Source: Scatosoma sp045644545
GTDB lineage: Bacteria; Bacillota; Clostridia; Christensenellales; Borkfalkiaceae
Length of the DNA stretch: 53,699 nucleotides
Direction: 5' to 3'
Assembly (NCBI GenBank): GCA_045644545.1
Contig: JAZRHC010000002.1
Span: 1-53,699 of the forward strand
Positions within the stretch are counted from its first letter, which is position 1. Each line of letters begins with the position of its first letter. Positions 7,558 to 14,382 of the stretch are shown here, piece by piece. Made by a program: the position numbers and the translations under genes. Below the pieces are notes generated by a model. It saw nothing but the letters and a program-made list of their open reading frames with translations, did no database searches and had not been told where the DNA came from.

Positions 7558-8565
7558 ATGATCAAACTTGCGATTGATTTAGGCTCGTCTATGACGAAAA
7601 TTTACCGCGCGGACACGGGCAACGGTATCGTGCTCGTAGAGCCTTCGTGCGTTGCCGTATCGGGCGAGGAGCGCGAAGTGAAGGCGATCGGAAAGGCGGC
7701 GAAAAAGCTGATCGGCAAAACGGCGGAATATACGAGTATCGTATTTCCCGTCTACGAAGGCGAGATCGTGGACGGTCGGCTTGCCGCGGTGATGCTCAAA
7801 GAGTTTTTGAACCGTATCGGCGTTTCCGCGATTTCGCTTAAACGCTCGGAGGTCGTGTTCAACGTGCCGTGCGGGGCTTCGGAGGAGCTTCTTTCGGATT
7901 ATCGCGCGCTCGCCGCGGAATGTGGGTTAAAACGCGCGTGCTTTATCGAAACGCCCTACCTTGCCGCGCTCGGCGGCGACGCCGTTTTAAGCGATTCCAA
8001 CCCCGTTTTTTCCATCAATATCGGCGGCGGGGTGACGAATATCGCGGTGGTATCCTTCGACGGGATTATCGCGGGGCTTTCGATGAACCTCGGCGGGAAT
8101 AATATGGACGCGAACGTCATTTCCAAGATCGCGCGCACCAAAGGACTTCATATCGGTACGCTCACCGCGGAACGCATCAAAAACGAGATCGGCTCGCTTT
8201 CGCCGAACGCGCGGGGCGCGACGGTCGCGGAGGGCAGCTCGGTGGCGGCGTATCATCCCGCTTCGGTCGGGGTGCAGGCTTCGGATATTTCCGAATGTAT
8301 TCGGGTTTATATCGATAAAATTTTGGAATACGCTTCGCTCGTGTTGAAAAAGTTGCCCGCGGAAGTGGCGGCGACGGTCAATCAAAACGGCATTTATTTG
8401 TCGGGCGGGGTGTTAAAAATCCCGTTCGTGGCGGAATATATCGCGCGAAAGTTGGATATGCGTATCCGCGTGTGCGACGAACCGCAATTTGCAACGATCT
8501 TAGGCGGCGGCGCGGTAGTGCGCGATAAAAAGCTTCTCCGCAAGCTCGGCGTAGGATTAGAATAA
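7558..8565 (+). CDS. MreB-like actin-family ATPase
   Basis: 335 residues. It has the phosphate-1 motif LAIDLGSSMTKIY (residues 3-15), a phosphate-2-like motif FSINIGGGVTNIAVV (about 149-163) and an adenosine motif near GIYLSGGVLKIPF (about 280-292). Together these mark an MreB/Mbl/StbA-type actin. The opening differs from canonical MreB (DLGTANTLV), so it may be a divergent paralogue. I start it at ATG 7558, preceded by GTGAGGGGT, rather than the GTG at 7549 that would overlap the ribosome site. Proximity to maf supports a cell-shape or division role (inference). Confidence 0.75.
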   Translation: MIKLAIDLGSSMTKIYRADTGNGIVLVEPSCVAVSGEEREVKAIGKAAKKLIGKTAEYTSIVFPVYEGEIVDGRLAAVMLKEFLNRIGVSAISLKRSEVVFNVPCGASEELLSDYRALAAECGLKRACFIETPYLAALGGDAVLSDSNPVFSINIGGGVTNIAVVSFDGIIAGLSMNLGGNNMDANVISKIARTKGLHIGTLTAERIKNEIGSLSPNARGATVAEGSSVAAYHPASVGVQASDISECIRVYIDKILEYASLVLKKLPAEVAATVNQNGIYLSGGVLKIPFVAEYIARKLDMRIRVCDEPQFATILGGGAVVRDKKLLRKLGVGLE

Positions 8566-8581
8566 TAGAAAAAGGCAAAGC

Positions 8582-8613
8582 GAACCCGCCGCGATCTGCG
8601 ACGGGTTCTTCGT
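8582..8613. terminator. Convergent terminator between the MreB-like and PHP genes
   Basis: Stem gaacccg (8582-8588) / cgggttc (8602-8608) extended by inner CG pairs, lying between two converging stop codons. Confidence 0.65.
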
Positions 8614-9357
8614 TTATAAAATTTCTTCGTTGATCAGCTTCAAGCCCAAACGCTCTGCGAGTTCGAGGGCTTTTTTCTCGTCCTCGTAGTGCAGAAAATG
8701 TTCGGGCGCGTGCGCGTCTGCGCCGAGAACGATTTCATTCCCGACTTCGCCCGCGATCTTCCAAAACCGCTCGTCGGGATACCACCGCTCGTCGCGCAAG
8801 CCCAAAAGATTGATCTCAACGGGAACACCCAACTCTTTCGCGCCTTCGCAAAGTCGGCGGTAGCTTTCTAAAATCGCTTGCTCGTCGCCCTCGAAGCCCG
8901 ATATATCGGGGTGGGCAAGATACAGAAAATCTCCCGTTTTCAAGCCTTCGAGCACTTGCGAAACGTACTTTTCTTGATTTCTGCGCACCGTTTCCCCGTT
9001 CGGCTCGTTGCCTACGAAATGTTGCCCCAAGATTAAATAATCGGGGAAAAACTGCTTTAAAAATTGCATTTCCTGCGCGTGATAAAGGGGATAATATTCC
9101 AGCTCGAATCCGCATAAAATGCGGATATCCTTTGCGTATTCCTTTTGAAGCGCGCGCACCGACTCCACGTATTCGTAGCCTTGGTCGAGCGACATACGGA
9201 AATGCGAATAATAGTCCGTGAAAGGGAACAGATAGGGCGCGTGATCGGAAAACCCGAGCGTTTTAATCCCTCTTTTGATCGCGGCTTCCACGTATTCTTT
9301 GTCCGCGCCGCTCGCGTGATTGCACCTTGAAGTGTGCGTGTGATAATTAAACAGCAT
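8614..9357 (-). CDS. PHP-domain phosphoesterase, histidinol-phosphatase type
   Basis: 247 residues. N-terminal NYHTHTSRCNH (residues 4-14) supplies the first metal ligands of the PHP fold. FSDHAP, GFELEY, LAHPDI and LGADAHAP supply the later ones. Length and motif order match the HisJ/HisK-like histidinol-phosphate phosphatases, although the family also includes other phosphoesterases. The ribosome site GAGGAAAA precedes the ATG. It matters because the his operon at 34.5-42.1 kb lacks this enzyme, and a second PHP protein is at 25.3 kb. Confidence 0.75.
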   Translation of the reverse strand: MLFNYHTHTSRCNHASGADKEYVEAAIKRGIKTLGFSDHAPYLFPFTDYYSHFRMSLDQGYEYVESVRALQKEYAKDIRILCGFELEYYPLYHAQEMQFLKQFFPDYLILGQHFVGNEPNGETVRRNQEKYVSQVLEGLKTGDFLYLAHPDISGFEGDEQAILESYRRLCEGAKELGVPVEINLLGLRDERWYPDERFWKIAGEVGNEIVLGADAHAPEHFLHYEDEKKALELAERLGLKLINEEIL

Positions 9358-9377
9358 AATTTTTTCCTCGCAAAGAT

Positions 9378-9406
9378 AGTATAGCCCTTTTTTGGAAAAA
9401 AGTCAA
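9378..9406 (-). promoter_or_regulatory. Promoter of the PHP gene
   Basis: -35 TTGACT and -10 TATACT with a 17-nt spacer, about 20 nt upstream of the start codon. It lies between this gene and the terminator at 9433, so the PHP gene is transcribed independently of the orphan transcript upstream. Confidence 0.65.
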
Positions 9407-9432
9407 CGCTTGATCGTCGCGCGCGAAAAAAA

Positions 9433-9458
9433 TCCCCTGCGGAATTAACCGTAGGGGA
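9433..9458 (-). terminator. Terminator of the orphan transcript
   Basis: Ten-base arms (9433-9442, 9449-9458) with one mismatch on the transcribed strand, a 6-nt loop, and seven T residues in the transcript. Confidence 0.8.
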
Positions 9459-9562
9459 AGTTCGCTCGTATTCAATTGTAAGGATCGTCCGTTAAAATTT
9501 ACCGCCTGTTTTGAACTCATTGTCCGCGGCGACTCGTCGCCTAACGCCTTGGCGGGTTGTTC

Positions 9563-9595
9563 TTATTTTCTCGATCCTTCCTTTAAATCGTTCAT
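9563..9595 (-). CDS. Mini-ORF of 10 residues in the orphan transcript
   Basis: Encodes MNDLKEGSRK. The ribosome-like site GAGAGG overlaps the end of the 18-codon ORF just upstream, so translation could be coupled. Too short for any homology call; coding is a guess. Confidence 0.25.
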   Translation of the reverse strand: MNDLKEGSRK

Positions 9596-9601
9596 TGGAG
9601 T

Positions 9602-9658
9602 CTACCTCTCTTTCACTTCTTTGTTAAAGTACCCGTAAACCGAACTGTAAGGAATCAT
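9602..9658 (-). CDS. Mini-ORF of 18 residues in the orphan transcript
   Basis: Encodes MIPYSSVYGYFNKEVKER. It has a full AAAGGAGG ribosome site at 9677-9670, but the spacing to ATG is 11 nt, longer than ideal. Aromatic N-terminal half, charged C-terminal half; no signal peptide. It may be a real small protein or a regulatory uORF inside a structured RNA. Confidence 0.35.
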   Translation of the reverse strand: MIPYSSVYGYFNKEVKER

Positions 9659-9816
9659 CCCTTTTCGTACCTCCTTTAACGTTATTTTCTTTTTGCCGCG
9701 TCCCTGCGGCGACCCTGCCGAATGTCGTCGGCCCGACTTTTATTTGTGCATTGGTGTGCTCCTAATTTTTGAAAGGTTCTTACATTTTTTGTTAGTTCCT
9801 TTCTATTTGTACTTCT

Positions 9817-9844
9817 ATTATAGCACAAAATTTTAATTTGTCAA
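9817..9844 (-). promoter_or_regulatory. Consensus promoter of the orphan transcript
   Basis: Perfect -35 TTGACA (9844-9839) and perfect -10 TATAAT (9822-9817), spacer 16. It is among the best promoter matches in the window, yet no ordinary gene follows. Confidence 0.8.
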
Positions 9845-9914
9845 GGGTTTTGAGGAAAATTTTTTAAATTTTTTTAAAAATTTTTTTAGCAAACGGGAAA
9901 ATCCTCAAAAAAAG

Positions 9915-9944
9915 TTGACGAACCCCGCCGAAAGGGTGTATAAT
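9915..9944 (+). promoter_or_regulatory. Promoter of the small PH-like membrane protein gene
   Basis: -35 TTGACG (9915-9920) and -10 TATAAT (9939-9944), spacer 18. Divergent to the orphan-transcript promoter across an AT-rich gap. Confidence 0.65.
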
Positions 9945-9981
9945 AAAGAAAAACGAAAGAAGAAAGACGAAGAGGGTTTAT

Positions 9982-10446
9982 ATGCAAGTAGCTTTGGGAG
10001 AAAGAATGGAAAAAGCCTTCCGCTATAAAACGGGGCTCGGCGAAGAAGAAACGCTGTTTATGACCGATAGAAGGCTCGTGTGGCAGCGCGCGGAAAAAAC
10101 CGACGAAATCGCGTATCCCACAATCGCGCAGGTGGAAAAGACGGTGCAGACCCGCACGACGGGCGGCTGCACGTTCTTTTGCATTTTCTGTTTTTTGAGC
10201 TTATTGTGCGGCGGCGTGGCGATTTTCTACGGCGTGGATACCGCGGAAATTCCTTATTATCTCGCGGGCGTGTTGCTTGCCGTGTGGGCGTTCGTTTGCT
10301 TCGTGCTGTCCGTCAAGCTCAAACGCAAGGAATTCGGCGTTAAGCTCCGCCTCGACGGGCAAAGCGAGCTGTGGCTGGATATCGGCGATAAAAAGCTCTC
10401 CGCGCTCGTCGCGAACGAGATCGTCGCAAAGGTCTGGAATTCGTAA
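9982..10446 (+). CDS. Small membrane protein with split PH-like domain, function unknown
   Basis: 154 residues. An N-terminal soluble part (residues 1-55, with the pattern EEETLFMTDRRLVW seen in bacterial PH-like domains) and a C-terminal soluble part (about 110-154) flank two closely spaced membrane helices (about 58-78 and 88-108). This layout, with a PH-like beta fold interrupted by a helical hairpin, is common among uncharacterised Firmicute membrane proteins. The ribosome site GAAGAGGG precedes the ATG. No partner gene is nearby; it is a single-gene unit between a divergent promoter and a convergent terminator. Confidence 0.6.
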   Translation: MQVALGERMEKAFRYKTGLGEEETLFMTDRRLVWQRAEKTDEIAYPTIAQVEKTVQTRTTGGCTFFCIFCFLSLLCGGVAIFYGVDTAEIPYYLAGVLLAVWAFVCFVLSVKLKRKEFGVKLRLDGQSELWLDIGDKKLSALVANEIVAKVWNS

Positions 10447-10465
10447 GCTTACGTAACGAAACGAA

Positions 10466-10494
10466 AAAAGGTCTGCCGTTTTGGCAGACCTTTT
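10466..10494. terminator. Bidirectional terminator
   Basis: Perfect 12-bp stem (10466-10477 / 10483-10494), loop GTTTT, with A- and T-runs on the two ends. It serves the convergent membrane-protein and glyS genes. Confidence 0.85.
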
Positions 10495-10508
10495 CGATTT
10501 AGTTTCGA

Positions 10509-11909
10509 TTAAAATTCAAGTTTTTCTTCGATATACTTGATCGCTTCGTCCACGGAAACGCGGATCTGTTCCATCGTGTCGCGGTCGCGAACGGTCACCG
10601 TGCCGTTTTCGAGAGTGTCGAAATCGACGGTCACGCAGAAGGGCGTGCCGATTTCGTCCTGACGGCGATAGCGTTTGCCAATCGAGCCCGTAACGTCGTA
10701 GGTCGCGGGGAATTTTTTGATCATTTTCGCATACACCTCGTCGGCTGTGTCGGAAAGATTTTTCTGCAAGGGAAGCACGGCGCACTTATAAGGCGCAAGC
10801 GCGGGATGCAGACGGAGCACGGTGCGGATATCCTTCTTTTCCGCGTCTACCACTTCTTCGTCGTACGCGTCCGTGAGGAAGGCGAGCACTACGCGATCCG
10901 CACCCAAGGACGGTTCGACCACGTAAGGCACGTAGCGTTCGTTGGTGACGGGATCGAGGTACGTGATAGGCTTACCGCATTCTTTCGCGTGCTGAGAAAG
11001 GTCGTAGTCCGTTCTGTCGGCAACGCCCCAAAGCTCGCCCCAGCCGAACGCGAAGTTATATTCGAAGTCGGTCGTCGCCTTCGAGTAGAAGCAAAGTTCT
11101 TCGGGCGAGTGGTCGCGAAGGTGCAAATTTTCCGCCTTCATTCCAAGCGACAACAGCCAGTCGCGGCAGAAATCCTTCCAGTACGCGAACCATTCAAGGT
11201 CGGTGCCGGGCTTACAGAAAAATTCCAGCTCCATCTGCTCGAATTCGCGGGTGCGGAAGGTGAAGTTGCCGGGCGTGATCTCGTTGCGGAAGGATTTACC
11301 GATCTGAGCGATCCCAAAGGGCACGCGCATACGCGTGGAACGCTGTACGTTTTCGAAGTTTACGAAAATACCCTGCGCCGTTTCGGGGCGAAGATACACG
11401 GTGTTCGCGGAATCCTCGGTAACCCCTTGGAAGGTCTTAAACATCAAGTTAAATTTACGGATAGAGGTGAAATCGGAGTTGCCGCAAACGGGGCAAACGA
11501 TCTTGTGTTCGGTGATGAACGCTTCCAAGCCGTCGTTATCCATCGCCTCGACCTTCACGTCCAAGCCCTTTTTGGCAACGTACGCTTCCACGAGGTTGTC
11601 CGCGCGGTGGCGCGCCTTGCACGACTTACAGTCCATAAGAGGGTCGGAGAAGCCGCCGAGGTGGCCCGAAGCCTTCCACGTGCGGGTGTTCATTAAAATC
11701 GCGCAGTCCACGCCCGTGTTGAGGGGATTTTCCTGTACGAATTTTTTCCACCAAGCTTTTTTTACGTTGTTTTTCAGCTCCACGCCCAAAGGACCATAGT
11801 CCCAAGTGTTTGCGAGCCCGCCGTAGATTTCACTTCCGGGGAAAATGAAACCTCTGTTTTTGCAAAGGGAAACGAGTTTTTCCATCGTGACCGCTCTTTT
11901 TTCTGCCAT
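10509..11909 (-). CDS. glyS: Glycine-tRNA ligase, single-chain (alpha2) type
   Basis: 466 residues. It charges tRNA-Gly. The opening GFIFPGSEIYGG and DYGPLGVELKNN are class II motifs of the eukaryote/Firmicute-like dimeric GlyRS, not the alpha2beta2 GlyQ/GlyS form. A CxxC pair near residues 91-94 and a second (CPVC) near 139-142 form a probable zinc site. RTREFEQMELEFF is motif 2, and a C-terminal anticodon-binding domain follows from about residue 360. The leader is only ~35 nt, so no T-box riboswitch is present. Confidence 0.95.
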   Translation of the reverse strand: MAEKRAVTMEKLVSLCKNRGFIFPGSEIYGGLANTWDYGPLGVELKNNVKKAWWKKFVQENPLNTGVDCAILMNTRTWKASGHLGGFSDPLMDCKSCKARHRADNLVEAYVAKKGLDVKVEAMDNDGLEAFITEHKIVCPVCGNSDFTSIRKFNLMFKTFQGVTEDSANTVYLRPETAQGIFVNFENVQRSTRMRVPFGIAQIGKSFRNEITPGNFTFRTREFEQMELEFFCKPGTDLEWFAYWKDFCRDWLLSLGMKAENLHLRDHSPEELCFYSKATTDFEYNFAFGWGELWGVADRTDYDLSQHAKECGKPITYLDPVTNERYVPYVVEPSLGADRVVLAFLTDAYDEEVVDAEKKDIRTVLRLHPALAPYKCAVLPLQKNLSDTADEVYAKMIKKFPATYDVTGSIGKRYRRQDEIGTPFCVTVDFDTLENGTVTVRDRDTMEQIRVSVDEAIKYIEEKLEF

Positions 11910-11952
11910 TGTAGTTCTCCTTAAAATACGTTAAAAATTCTTTATCCTTATT

Positions 11953-11981
11953 ATTATACAATTTTTAGGAGTTTTCGTCAA
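11953..11981 (-). promoter_or_regulatory. Promoter of glyS
   Basis: -35 TTGACG (11981-11976), -10 TATAAT (11958-11953), spacer 17; transcription should start about 35 nt before the ATG. Confidence 0.75.
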
Positions 11982-12030
11982 ACGCTTGCGGGGGAGTTTT
12001 GAAAAATTTTTGTTTTTGGTTGGGGTGTCG

Positions 12031-12065
12031 CGTCATTGCGAGGAGTAAAACGACGAAGCAATCCC
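12031..12065. repeat. Dispersed intergenic repeat (single copy here)
   Basis: The sequence CGTCATTGCGAGGAG...CGACGAAGCAATCCC belongs to a well-known interspersed repeat type seen in many bacterial genomes. The arms tcattgcg/cgaagcaat pair imperfectly. It lies between glyS and the XRE gene. Confidence 0.5.
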
Positions 12066-12087
12066 AAGGACGAGCAGAAAAACAGCC

Positions 12088-12309
12088 TTAGAACGACGAA
12101 GGCGGCGCACACATCGCCGTCATAGTCGTTTTTAAAGCCACGCATAAACGATATGCGGTTTTTAGCCTCACCGTTTGATTTTTTTCTTTTAAAATGTTTC
12201 TGATCGTGCTTTCTCCCACTCCCGACGATTTAGCGAGTTTGCCCGTCGTCCAGCCTTTTTCGCGCATTAAAAGTTTTAGATTTTTACTGAAATTTACTAT
12301 GGTATTCAT
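12088..12309 (-). CDS. Small XRE-family HTH regulator
   Basis: 73 residues when started at ATG 12309, which has an AAAGGAG site; a longer reading from 12345 would overlap the -10 box TATACT at 12334-12329. It is almost entirely one helix-turn-helix: LMREKGWTTGKLAKSSGVGESTIRNIL with recognition helix at about residues 28-40. The C-terminus is short and has no sensor domain. It stands alone, so its target is unknown; it could be autoregulatory or a remnant of a mobile element. Confidence 0.7.
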   Translation of the reverse strand: MNTIVNFSKNLKLLMREKGWTTGKLAKSSGVGESTIRNILKEKNQTVRLKTAYRLCVALKTTMTAMCAPPSSF

Positions 12310-12427
12310 AATTTTCTCCTTTTTTTCGAGTATACCACGATTCAAAAAAGAAAAGGAGAGTTTGTCAGTTTCCCTGTGGTTTTTTGTTTACGAAAGGTAG
12401 AAGTAAAAAGCCTTGCAATTCCTTGAC

Positions 12428-12545
12428 CGCAATCTTTGATTGCGTATGCCCGCTTGCGCGGGAAGGGCGCAACCTATCGGTTGCTTTTGGGAGTCCGAAA
12501 ATGCGGGGCGTTGCCCCTGCGCCCCACAAGGAACTGAGTTCCTTG
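12428..12545. repeat. Second array of short perfect hairpins, upstream of fhs
   Basis: Five hairpins in 118 nt: 12428-12444 (cgcaatc/gattgcg, loop TTT), 12449-12462 (cccgc/gcggg), 12469-12484 (gcaacc/ggttgc), 12505-12517 (ggggc/gcccc) and 12527-12545 (caaggaac/gttccttg, loop TGA). Same design as 4371-4589: 5-8 bp arms with 3-4 nt loops, but different stem sequences. No gene lies in 12346-12693 apart from this array and the fhs promoter. Confidence 0.7.
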
Positions 12546-12630
12546 ACTTCCTAATAGGGGTAGTTTCCCGAAAATCCAAAAAAAGACAAAAAAATTTTTT
12601 AAAATTTTCGAAAAAATTGCGGGATTCTTA

Positions 12631-12659
12631 TTTCCATTTCTTTAAATATGTGGTATAAT
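12631..12659 (+). promoter_or_regulatory. Promoter of fhs
   Basis: -35 TTTCCA (12631-12636) and -10 TATAAT (12654-12659), spacer 17. It puts the transcript start near 12666, which rules out the GTG at 12664 as start codon. Confidence 0.6.
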
Positions 12660-12693
12660 AAGTGTGTATAACTATTTACTTAAGAGGTATTCT

Positions 12694-14349
12694 ATGCTGT
12701 CGGATATTGAAATTGCTGAAAGCGCAACGCTTTGCGATATAAGAGAAGTCGCGCAAAAGCTCGGGCTCACCGAGAACGAACTCGAACTTTACGGGAAATA
12801 TAAGGCTAAAATTTCTTTGCCGAAAAACGCGGAAAGAAAGGGTAAGCTCGTGCTCGTTACCGCGATCAATCCCACTTCGTCGGGCGAGGGCAAAACGACC
12901 GTTTCGATCGGGCTTGCCGACGGGCTGTCTAAGATCGGCAAAAAAGCCTGCCTTGCGCTCCGCGAGCCTTCGTTAGGGCCCGTGTTCGGGATCAAAGGCG
13001 GCGCGGCGGGCGGCGGGTACGCGCAGGTCGTGCCTATGTCCGAGATCAATTTGCATTTTACGGGCGATCTTCACGCGATCACCGCGGCGAACAATCTTTT
13101 GTGCGCGTTGATGGATAATCATATCTTCCGTGGCAACGCCCTCAATATCGATACCGACAATATCTATTTCCATCGCTGTATGGATATGAACGAACGCCAG
13201 CTGATCAACGTGACGGTCGGCGGCAAGGGGCGCGGCGTGGAACGCGAGGACCATTTCGATATCACCGCCGCGAGCGAGGTGATGGCGGTGCTCTGCCTTG
13301 CGACGGATATCGACGACCTTAAAAAGCGACTCGGAAATATTATCGTGGGCTTAAATAAGGACGGCGACTACGTTCGCGCAAAGGATATCCCCGGCGCGGT
13401 GGGGTCGATGGCGGTGCTTTTAAAGGACGCTATGAAACCCAACCTCGTGCAGACCCTCGAACACACCCCCGCGATTATTCACGGCGGGCCGTTTGCGAAT
13501 ATCGCGCACGGTTGCAATAGCGTGCAGGCGACGTACGCCGCTATGAGCCTTGCCGACTACGCGATCACCGAAGCGGGCTTCGGGGCTGACCTCGGCGCGG
13601 AGAAATTCCTCGACACCAAATGCCGCGCGGCGGGCATTGAGCCGAATTGCGTTGTGATCGTGGCGACGGTGAAAGCGCTCAAACTCCACGGCGGCGCGGC
13701 GAAAGAAACGCTTGCGGAGGAGAACCTCGACGCGCTCGAAAAGGGGATTCCCAACCTCTTGAAGCATATCGAAAATATCAAAAACGTCTACAAAAAGCCC
13801 GTCGTGGTTGCGATGAACAGATTCTTCACCGACACGAAAGCGGAAACGGATTTCGTGATCGAGGCGGTGAAAAAGGTCGGGTCGGTCGCGGTGTTCACCG
13901 ACGTGTTCTTAAAAGGCGGAGAGGGCGGCAAGGAGCTTGCCGAAGAGGTCGTGAAAGCTTGCGAGCTTCCCTCGAAAATGGAATACGCGTACGAGCTTGA
14001 CGAACGCGTGGAAGAAAAAATCGAAAAGATCGCGAAGCGCATTTACGGCGCGGACGGCGTGGAGCTTTCCGACGAAGCGAAAGCCAAGATCGCCGTAATC
14101 GAAGCGAAAGGCTGCGGGAATCTTCCCGTCATTATCGCAAAAACGCAATATTCGCTTTCCGACAACGCGGAGCTTTTGGGCAGACCCTCGGGCTTTAAAA
14201 TCGCCGTGCGCGATATCGTGTTAAAAGGCGGCGCGGGCTTTATCGTGGCGATCGCGGGCAAGATAATGCTGATGCCGGGGCTCGGCGCGCACCCCGCGGC
14301 GGAAAAGATCGACCTTCTTTCCGACGGCACGATCGTAGGCTTGTCCTAA
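12694..14349 (+). CDS. fhs: Formate-tetrahydrofolate ligase
   Basis: 551 residues from ATG 12694 (ribosome site AAGAGG). It forms 10-formyl-THF from formate, THF and ATP, feeding purine synthesis and, in acetogens, the methyl branch of the Wood-Ljungdahl pathway. Diagnostic stretches are the P-loop INPTSSGEGKTTVSIG (about 58-73), EPSLGPVFGIKGGAAGGGYA (about 91-110) and LHFTGDLHAI. The length is normal. glnS follows 33 nt later. No folD or other folate gene is present in the window. Confidence 0.95.
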   Translation: MLSDIEIAESATLCDIREVAQKLGLTENELELYGKYKAKISLPKNAERKGKLVLVTAINPTSSGEGKTTVSIGLADGLSKIGKKACLALREPSLGPVFGIKGGAAGGGYAQVVPMSEINLHFTGDLHAITAANNLLCALMDNHIFRGNALNIDTDNIYFHRCMDMNERQLINVTVGGKGRGVEREDHFDITAASEVMAVLCLATDIDDLKKRLGNIIVGLNKDGDYVRAKDIPGAVGSMAVLLKDAMKPNLVQTLEHTPAIIHGGPFANIAHGCNSVQATYAAMSLADYAITEAGFGADLGAEKFLDTKCRAAGIEPNCVVIVATVKALKLHGGAAKETLAEENLDALEKGIPNLLKHIENIKNVYKKPVVVAMNRFFTDTKAETDFVIEAVKKVGSVAVFTDVFLKGGEGGKELAEEVVKACELPSKMEYAYELDERVEEKIEKIAKRIYGADGVELSDEAKAKIAVIEAKGCGNLPVIIAKTQYSLSDNAELLGRPSGFKIAVRDIVLKGGAGFIVAIAGKIMLMPGLGAHPAAEKIDLLSDGTIVGLS

Positions 14350-14382
14350 TAAGAACGACTAATTAACTTATAGAGATAAAAT

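Larger units (their letters stand above)
9433..9810 (-). ncRNA. Unassigned structured transcript with mini-ORFs (candidate new ncRNA or small-peptide locus)
   Basis: A ~380-nt minus-strand unit with its own consensus promoter (TTGACA 9844-9839, TATAAT 9822-9817) and a strong terminator (9433-9458 followed by T7), with no ORF of normal size. It contains small hairpins at 9717-9732 (gccga/tcggc), 9695-9710 (gccgc/gcggc), 9545-9554 (cgcc/ggcg) and 9528-9541 (ggcgac/gtcgcc). Three tiny ORFs each follow a ribosome site: MHK at 9751-9740, an 18-residue one at 9658-9602 and a 10-residue one at 9595-9563. I do not recognise it as tmRNA, RNase P, 6S, SRP RNA or a riboswitch class. Confidence 0.6.

Noticed and set aside
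9347..9520. 57-codon minus-strand frame beginning MSSKQAVNFNGR
   Set aside because: It reads through a perfect terminator and the promoter of the PHP gene, and lacks a ribosome site. Not a gene.
11910..11960. T-box riboswitch before glyS
   Set aside because: The leader is only ~35 nt long, too short for a T-box.
12664..12693. GTG at 12664 as start of fhs
   Set aside because: It falls at or before the predicted transcription start; ATG 12694 has a proper ribosome site.
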